A stretch of 64,000 nt of DNA from Terriglobia bacterium (GTDB lineage: Bacteria > Acidobacteriota > Terriglobia > Versatilivoradales > Versatilivoraceae). Position numbers and translations under genes: made by a program. Under the pieces are notes generated by a model. That model had not been told where the DNA came from. It worked only from the letters and a program-made list of their open reading frames with translations, and did no database searches. Where the stretch lies: positions 1,674,653 through 1,738,652 of the forward strand of contig OX638355.1 in NCBI GenBank assembly GCA_951813285.1, in the 5' to 3' direction. Position 1 is the stretch's first letter. Every line of letters starts with the position of its first letter. Shown here in pieces: positions 53,640-64,000 of this stretch.

Positions 53640-54249
53640 CTGTTTCCTGCCGGGATCCTTTCTAATCGCTCTGACCGGGGTGTTGCTGGCTTTCTGTCTG
53701 GTTCTGCCGGCCGCCGGGGAAGAGGCAGCGGACGGCGGTGCCGCCGCGGCGGCGGGCGACGATCACGGCAGCCCTCTGTCGATCGTGTGGAAGTGGGGGA
53801 ACTTCCTTCTCCTCTTCGGCGGGCTGGCCTACTACTTGCGCCGGCCTCTGCGGGAGTTTCTGCAGACGAGAGCGCGAGGGATCGAGGAAGGGCTCGCCAA
53901 CGGCAAGCGGGCTCAGGAGGAAGCCGGGGCAAAAATGTCCGCCATCGAGGCGCGTCTGGCTCGGCTGGACGAGGAAATCGATGGTTTGAGGCAGCAGGCG
54001 GCCCGCGAGTCCGAGGAGGAACGGAGCCGCATCGTCGACAATTCCAATGCCGAGGCTGAAAAGGTCGTGGCCGTGGCCAGGCGGGAGATCGAGGGGTTGC
54101 AGCGAACGGCGCGAATGGAGCTCAAGGCCCACGTGGCCCGGTTGGCGGTCGATCTGGCGGAGGAACGGCTGCAGAAGGATCTGGAACCGAGCCAGAACCA
54201 GCGGATCATTTCCAGGTTTGTTCGTTCGCTGAAGGACAACCGGTCCTGA
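53611..54249 (+). CDS. atpF: ATP synthase F0 subunit b
   Basis: 212 residues. Unusually long N-terminus: an initial hydrophobic segment (FLIALTGVLLAFCLVLPAAGEEA) that looks like a cleavable signal, an Ala/Gly-rich spacer, then the expected b-subunit membrane helix (SIVWKWGNFLLLFGGLAYYLRRPL) and stalk helix to the end. ATG 53611 lies inside the b' gene. An alternative is a start inside the frame nearer the second helix, but there is no Met until about residue 110. Confidence 0.88.
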   Translation: MESSRRSCASCFLPGSFLIALTGVLLAFCLVLPAAGEEAADGGAAAAAGDDHGSPLSIVWKWGNFLLLFGGLAYYLRRPLREFLQTRARGIEEGLANGKRAQEEAGAKMSAIEARLARLDEEIDGLRQQAARESEEERSRIVDNSNAEAEKVVAVARREIEGLQRTARMELKAHVARLAVDLAEERLQKDLEPSQNQRIISRFVRSLKDNRS

Positions 54250-54280
54250 CCGGGTTGGCCGGGGCATTCGAGGTTGCAGG

Positions 54281-56372
<2,092 letters not shown>

Positions 56373-56379
56373 GGGGGAC

Positions 56380-57237
<858 letters not shown>

Positions 57238-57340
57238 AGTGGAGCCTTTTGCAAAATTCGCAATCGGGAATGACATTGAGGCGCCAAGGGTGATGTGCTG
57301 CAGGCCCAGGCATTCACCGCAGAAAGCACAAGAAGCAACA

Positions 57341-57437
57341 GAAACCACAAGAAGCACAAAAGGCACAAAACGAGTTTCTTGATTTCGAGTCTTGCCGATC
57401 GGATGGTTCTTTTTGTGTTTTTGTGCCTTTTGTGGCC
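57341..57437. repeat. Inverted-repeat element inside the atp operon
   Basis: CACAAAAGGCACAAAA at 57355-57370 is the exact reverse complement of 57419-57434, with weaker flanking matches (GAAACCACAAGAAG against TGGTTCTTTTTGTG). It makes a 16-bp stem around a 48-base loop. It lies in the 455-bp gap 57238-57692 between atpG and atpD, where no gene is visible; neighbouring atp genes elsewhere in the operon are 5-31 bp apart or overlap. Confidence 0.6.
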
Positions 57438-57617
57438 ATTGACATTCAGACGGCAAACGGGTTCAGTGTCCCCTGGTCCTTGACGGACTTGGGAGGAACA
57501 CCCCTAGATCCGAATAAGTATCGCCCGACGACGAATTTTGCAAATGGCTCAGTGAATTGTTGATTTGGAAGATGGGACAAAGGAATTTGCTTCAAATCCG
57601 GGATCCGAAGCTCCTGA

Positions 57618-59108
<1,491 letters not shown>

Positions 59109-59113
59109 TCTCC

Positions 59114-60854
<1,741 letters not shown>

Positions 60855-60862
60855 GCCTGGTG

Positions 60863-60891
60863 TTGACTGCTTTTCGGGCATTGGCTACACT
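60863..60891 (+). promoter_or_regulatory. Sigma-70-like promoter placing transcription start at the start codon
   Basis: TTGACT (60863-60868), exact 17-base spacer, TACACT (60886-60891), then six bases and ATG at 60898. Five of six -35 and four of six -10 positions match consensus. Transcription is expected at or next to the A of ATG, i.e. a leaderless mRNA. Confidence 0.55.
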
Positions 60892-60897
60892 TTTTTC

Positions 60898-61698
60898 ATG
60901 AGTCCTAAGCAATCGCGAATGTTGATGTTGCGGCGCGCGGGGGCCACGGTTGGGACGGCTCTGCTCTTCCTGCTGGCGGCGCCGGGTTCGCTGCCGGGTC
61001 AATCCGACTTCCTGCGCCGCTCGGAGGAAAGAGCCAGGCAGATATTGCACAAGGCCGTGGAGGCTCTCGGAGGGGAGGCCTACCTGACGGTGCGAAACAT
61101 CGTCCGGAAAGGGAAGTTCTACCAATATCGCCGGGACGTTATGCGGGGCTCCAACCAATTTCGAACGCTGATGGCGCCCCCCTGGAAACGGCGGGTGGAG
61201 TTCGGCAAGAAAGCCCGAATCGTCCTGATCAACGACGGCGAGCAGGGCTGGAAGATCGAATACAAGAATGTCAAGACCCAGACCGAGGAAGAGCTTCACA
61301 ACTTCCGCATCGACATGAAGCACGACCTGGATCATATTCTCAGGTTCCGGCTTCGGGAGAAGGACATGAAGGTCCGCTACCTCGGAAAGTCCCGGACCCA
61401 CCTGGAGCAGTTGGACGGGGTTCAGCTTTTGGATGGTTCGGGAGACAAGGTCAGGATCTTCGTCAACTCCCGCACCTTCCTGCCGGTCAGGATGGAGTAT
61501 GAATCCCCTCCCCGTGGCAAGCGCTGGGCCACCGAAGACGAGAAATTCTTTCACAACTACCACGAGATCGACGGAGTCAGGATTCCGTTCACCGTCGTAT
61601 TGAATTCCAACGGGTACAAGGCTTTGGAGACACAGCTTTCCTCCGCGCAGATCAACGCCGACCTGTCGGACACCCTGTTTTCATCCCCCCGAAAGTAG
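60898..61698 (+). CDS. Exported LolA-like (outer-membrane lipoprotein-sorting-type) protein
   Basis: 266 residues. Basic N-terminus and hydrophobic stretch ([22 protein letters not shown]) form a signal peptide. The mature part has a LolA/LppX-like pattern: [56 protein letters not shown] and [22 protein letters not shown]. Such proteins carry lipidic cargo across the periplasm; the cargo is unknown. ATG 60898 has no ribosome-binding site and sits just behind a promoter; ATG 60919 and 60925 are in frame but also lack one. Ends 23 bp before hslV. Confidence 0.75.
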   Translation: MSPKQSRMLMLRRAGATVGTALLFLLAAPGSLPGQSDFLRRSEERARQILHKAVEALGGEAYLTVRNIVRKGKFYQYRRDVMRGSNQFRTLMAPPWKRRVEFGKKARIVLINDGEQGWKIEYKNVKTQTEEELHNFRIDMKHDLDHILRFRLREKDMKVRYLGKSRTHLEQLDGVQLLDGSGDKVRIFVNSRTFLPVRMEYESPPRGKRWATEDEKFFHNYHEIDGVRIPFTVVLNSNGYKALETQLSSAQINADLSDTLFSSPRK

Positions 61699-61721
61699 GC
61701 CGGGCTTTTATTGGAGCAACA

Positions 61722-62249
61722 TTGATCAAAGGCACCACCGTGGTTTGCATACGAAGAAGCGGGCGTACCGCTCTGGCTGCCGATGGCCAGGTCACCCTCG
61801 GGGAGACGGTGATCAAGCAGGGAGCCCGGAAGCTCCGCCGACTCTACAATGGACAGGTTCTGGCCGGATTCGCCGGGTCTACGGCCGACGCCTTTGCCTT
61901 GTTTACCCGTTTCGAGGCCAAGCTGGAGGAGTTTCGGGGCAATTTGGCCCGGGCGGCCGTGGAGTTGGCCAAGGAGTGGCGGACCGACCGGGTCCTGCGC
62001 CACCTGCAAGCTTTGCTGGTGGTGGCCGACAAGGAACGGATTTTCCTGGTAAGCGGCAACGGGGATCTGATTGAGCCCGACGATGCCATCGCGGCCATCG
62101 GTTCGGGCGGACCTATCGCCCTGGCTGCCGCTCAAGCCCTGGTCAAGCACTCCGATCTGTCCGCCGCGGAGATTGCCGCCGAGGCCCTCAAGATTGCCGC
62201 CGGCATTTGCATCTACACCAACTCGTCGACGACCCTCGAGGAGCTGTGA
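61722..62249 (+). CDS. hslV: ATP-dependent protease peptidase subunit HslV
   Basis: 175-residue proteasome-like peptidase. After removal of MIKG, Thr5 of [23 protein letters not shown] becomes the catalytic N-terminus. [35 protein letters not shown] and [43 protein letters not shown] are standard. Start TTG 61722 with TTGGAG 5 bases upstream. hslU follows after 7 bp. Confidence 0.96.
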   Translation: MIKGTTVVCIRRSGRTALAADGQVTLGETVIKQGARKLRRLYNGQVLAGFAGSTADAFALFTRFEAKLEEFRGNLARAAVELAKEWRTDRVLRHLQALLVVADKERIFLVSGNGDLIEPDDAIAAIGSGGPIALAAAQALVKHSDLSAAEIAAEALKIAAGICIYTNSSTTLEEL

Positions 62250-62256
62250 GGGGAAT

Positions 62257-63663
62257 ATGGTCATTTACTTGCCGGGCGCGGTGGAACAGGAGGAACAGGT
62301 GGAAGCGTTGGATGAGTTGACTCCCAGGCAGATCGTGGTCCACCTGGACAAGCATGTAGTCGGACAGAATGCCGCCAAGCGGGCGGTGGCCATCGCGCTG
62401 CGCAACCGCATCCGAAGGCAAAAGCTCCCCGAGGACATGGCCGAGGAGGTCGTGCCCAAGAATATCATCATGATCGGCTCCACCGGCGTCGGCAAGACCG
62501 AGATCGCCCGGCGCTTGTCGAAGCTGGCCAACTCTCCCTTTCTGAAAGTGGAAGCCTCCAAGTTTACCGAGGTGGGTTACGTCGGTCGTGACGTCGAGTC
62601 CATGATCCGCGACCTGGTGGAAATCGCCATCGACCTGGTGCGTGAGGAAAAGCTGGAGGACGTGGCCGACAAGGCGGAGCAGAATGCCGAGGAGCGGATC
62701 CTCGACCTGCTGCTTCCCCCGGTTCCGCAGTCGGCCCGCAATTCGGCCTCTGACGAGGAGAAGGCCAGGGCCCAGGAAACCTTCGCCAAGACAAGAGAGA
62801 AGCTCCGGGAACAATTGCGCGGCGGAAAGCTGGATGAGCGCCCGGTGGAGGTGGAGACCCGCGAGAGAAGCATGCCGGCCTTCGAGATCATTTCCAGTTC
62901 CGGCATCGAGGAGATGGACATCAACGTGAAGGATATACTGCCGGGCATCTTCGGGCAGAAGACCAAGAAGCGGAAGATGCCGGTTGCCGACGCCATGGAC
63001 CATCTCATTCAGGAGGAGGAGCAGAAGCTGATCGATATGGATCAGGTGACTCGCCTGGCGGTGGAGCGGGTGGAGCAGAACGGCATCATCTTTCTCGACG
63101 AGATCGACAAGATCGCGGGGCGCGAGGGAGGGCACGGTCCCGACGTCAGCCGCGAGGGCGTGCAGAGGGATATTCTCCCCATCGTGGAAGGGACCACCGT
63201 CAACACCCGCTACGGCATCGTGCGGACCGACCACATCCTGTTTGTGGCTGCGGGCGCCTTTCACGTCAGCAAGCCGTCCGACCTCATTCCGGAGCTGCAG
63301 GGCCGGTTCCCCATCCGGGTGGAGTTGGATTCGCTCACCGTCGAAGACTTCGTGCGCATCCTGACCGAACCCAAGAGCGCGCTGATCAAACAGTACATCG
63401 GTCTGATGAAAACCGAGGGAATCAAACTCCGCTTCACTGAAGACGCCACCCGCAGCATTGCCGGGTTTGCCGCCCTGGTCAACGAGCGGACCGAAAACAT
63501 CGGGGCCCGGCGGCTGCAAACCATCATGGAAAGACTCCTGGACGAGATTTCCTTCGAAGGGCCGGATCTGAAACGGAAAGACGTCACCATTGACGAGGAG
63601 TACGTAAAGAAGATGCTGGCCTCGATTGTGGATGACCAGGACCTGACCCGATACATCCTTTAG
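62257..63663 (+). CDS. hslU: ATP-dependent protease ATPase subunit HslU
   Basis: 468-residue AAA+ unfoldase partner of Hsl[36 protein letters not shown], Walker [17 protein letters not shown] (about 70-85), the [14 protein letters not shown] pore region, the I-domain (about 135-235) and the Walker [13 protein letters not shown] are all present, as is the HslV-docking C-terminus (LTRYIL). ATG 62257 follows GAGGGGA. The frame open to 62071 overlaps hslV and is not used. Confidence 0.97.
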   Translation: MVIYLPGAVEQEEQVEALDELTPRQIVVHLDKHVVGQNAAKRAVAIALRNRIRRQKLPEDMAEEVVPKNIIMIGSTGVGKTEIARRLSKLANSPFLKVEASKFTEVGYVGRDVESMIRDLVEIAIDLVREEKLEDVADKAEQNAEERILDLLLPPVPQSARNSASDEEKARAQETFAKTREKLREQLRGGKLDERPVEVETRERSMPAFEIISSSGIEEMDINVKDILPGIFGQKTKKRKMPVADAMDHLIQEEEQKLIDMDQVTRLAVERVEQNGIIFLDEIDKIAGREGGHGPDVSREGVQRDILPIVEGTTVNTRYGIVRTDHILFVAAGAFHVSKPSDLIPELQGRFPIRVELDSLTVEDFVRILTEPKSALIKQYIGLMKTEGIKLRFTEDATRSIAGFAALVNERTENIGARRLQTIMERLLDEISFEGPDLKRKDVTIDEEYVKKMLASIVDDQDLTRYIL

Positions 63664-63673
63664 GCTGCATTTC

Positions 63674-64000
63674 GTGTCAACGTTGTTTCGACTGGAGCTG
63701 GCTAGAACACCTTCCGGCCCAAGGCTTTGCCTGGGAAGTCTGCTCTTTCTTCTTCTGGCGGCGGCTTGCGGGAAAATAGGCGGACCGTTGCCACCGTTGA
63801 TCCGCATTCCCCGTCCGGTTGTGGACCTGGCGGCCCGGCAGCAGGGCGGGGAGGTGATCCTCAGTTGGACCTTGCCCCGCTTGAACACCGACGGCAGCAC
63901 GGCTACCACGCTGGCCTCGGTCGAGATCTATCGGGCCATCCGGGAATCCTCCTCCGATTCGGGGGCTGCCCCACGGGTGGCGGATTCGGATCTCTGGCGG
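63674..64000 (+). CDS. Putative lipoprotein with fibronectin-III-like segment (partial, C-terminus off the window)
   Basis: Frame open to the end of the window, 109 codons from GTG 63674. Signal sequence and lipobox GSLLFLLLAAACGK (Cys at about residue 34), then PLIRIPRPVVDLAARQQGGEVILSWTLPRLNTDGSTATTLASVEIYRAI, which reads like the first strands of a fibronectin type III module. Expected to be an outer-membrane or surface lipoprotein; function unknown. It lacks a clear ribosome-binding site and TTG 63683 is an alternative start. It is 11 bp after hslU, so it may be co-transcribed. Confidence 0.7.
   Translation, partial: MSTLFRLELARTPSGPRLCLGSLLFLLLAAACGKIGGPLPPLIRIPRPVVDLAARQQGGEVILSWTLPRLNTDGSTATTLASVEIYRAIRESSSDSGAAPRVADSDLWR

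Overview
The window reads as a chromosomal segment of a GC-rich, Gram-negative-type bacterium, most likely an Acidobacteriota member. This is inference from gene content: a very long fused LptC/OstA-like protein beside lptB-rpoN-hpf-rapZ, a VWFA-type secreted protein next to an Oar-like outer-membrane barrel, the futalosine-pathway gene mqnA, a split ATP synthase operon that starts at b' and b, and hslVU followed by a lipoprotein. No rRNA, phage, CRISPR or complete insertion sequence was seen. Two single tRNA genes are present.

Layout. 1-2049: a SulP anion transporter cut by the window edge (minus), then tRNA-Arg(CCT). 2510-8542 (minus): a LarA-like protein, an ATP-grasp/M20-like fusion, a gamma-glutamyltranspeptidase and an N-formylglutamate amidohydrolase; the last three overlap by 4 bases each. 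9420-17632 (plus): hydantoinase/5-oxoprolinase subunits HyuB and HyuA, a CocE-type hydrolase, a serine/threonine dehydratase and a Tat-exported oxidoreductase-like protein, again overlapping or nearly so. 17646-21568: a helicase with an apparent RecB-like nuclease domain, GTP cyclohydrolase II and a TlpA-like thioredoxin lipoprotein. 21569-22417: repeat-filled spacer. 22418-31864 (minus): an enolase-superfamily enzyme, then rapZ, hpf, rpoN, lptB, lptC/A and recJ. 32333-40147 (plus): a truncated cation-efflux gene, mutS2, dnaG, rpoD, tRNA-Ile(CAT), a zinc-ribbon protein and RNase HI. 40242-48264: mqnA (minus), a C-terminal processing protease (plus), then on the minus strand an RraA-like protein and a translation operon read as YtxH protein, coiled-coil protein, rpsP, khpA, rimM, trmD, rplS, rnhB, small membrane protein, thiE. 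48415-53019 (minus): VWFA-like protein, plug-less TonB-receptor-like barrel, MutT. 53217-59689: atp operon b'-b-delta-alpha-gamma-beta-epsilon with a clear intrinsic terminator. 59727-64000: homocitrate synthase, a LolA-like exported protein, hslV, hslU and the start of a lipoprotein.

Functional themes. The first 17.6 kb is accessory metabolism. Gamma-glutamyltranspeptidase, 5-oxoprolinase-type subunits, formylglutamate hydrolase, a peptidase-like hydrolase and a serine dehydratase together suggest salvage of glutamyl, cyclic-amide or small-peptide compounds. The ATP-grasp/M20-like fusion there is the least familiar protein in the window. The rest is mostly conserved housekeeping.

Spacers carry at least five families of short non-coding repeats. 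These are 9-base ACAGGAT-type arrays, a roughly 150-bp family present in three long copies, and several small elements bounded by perfect or near-perfect terminal inverted repeats. In three places a repeat supplies the end of a protein-coding gene (hyuB, RNase HI, mqnA).
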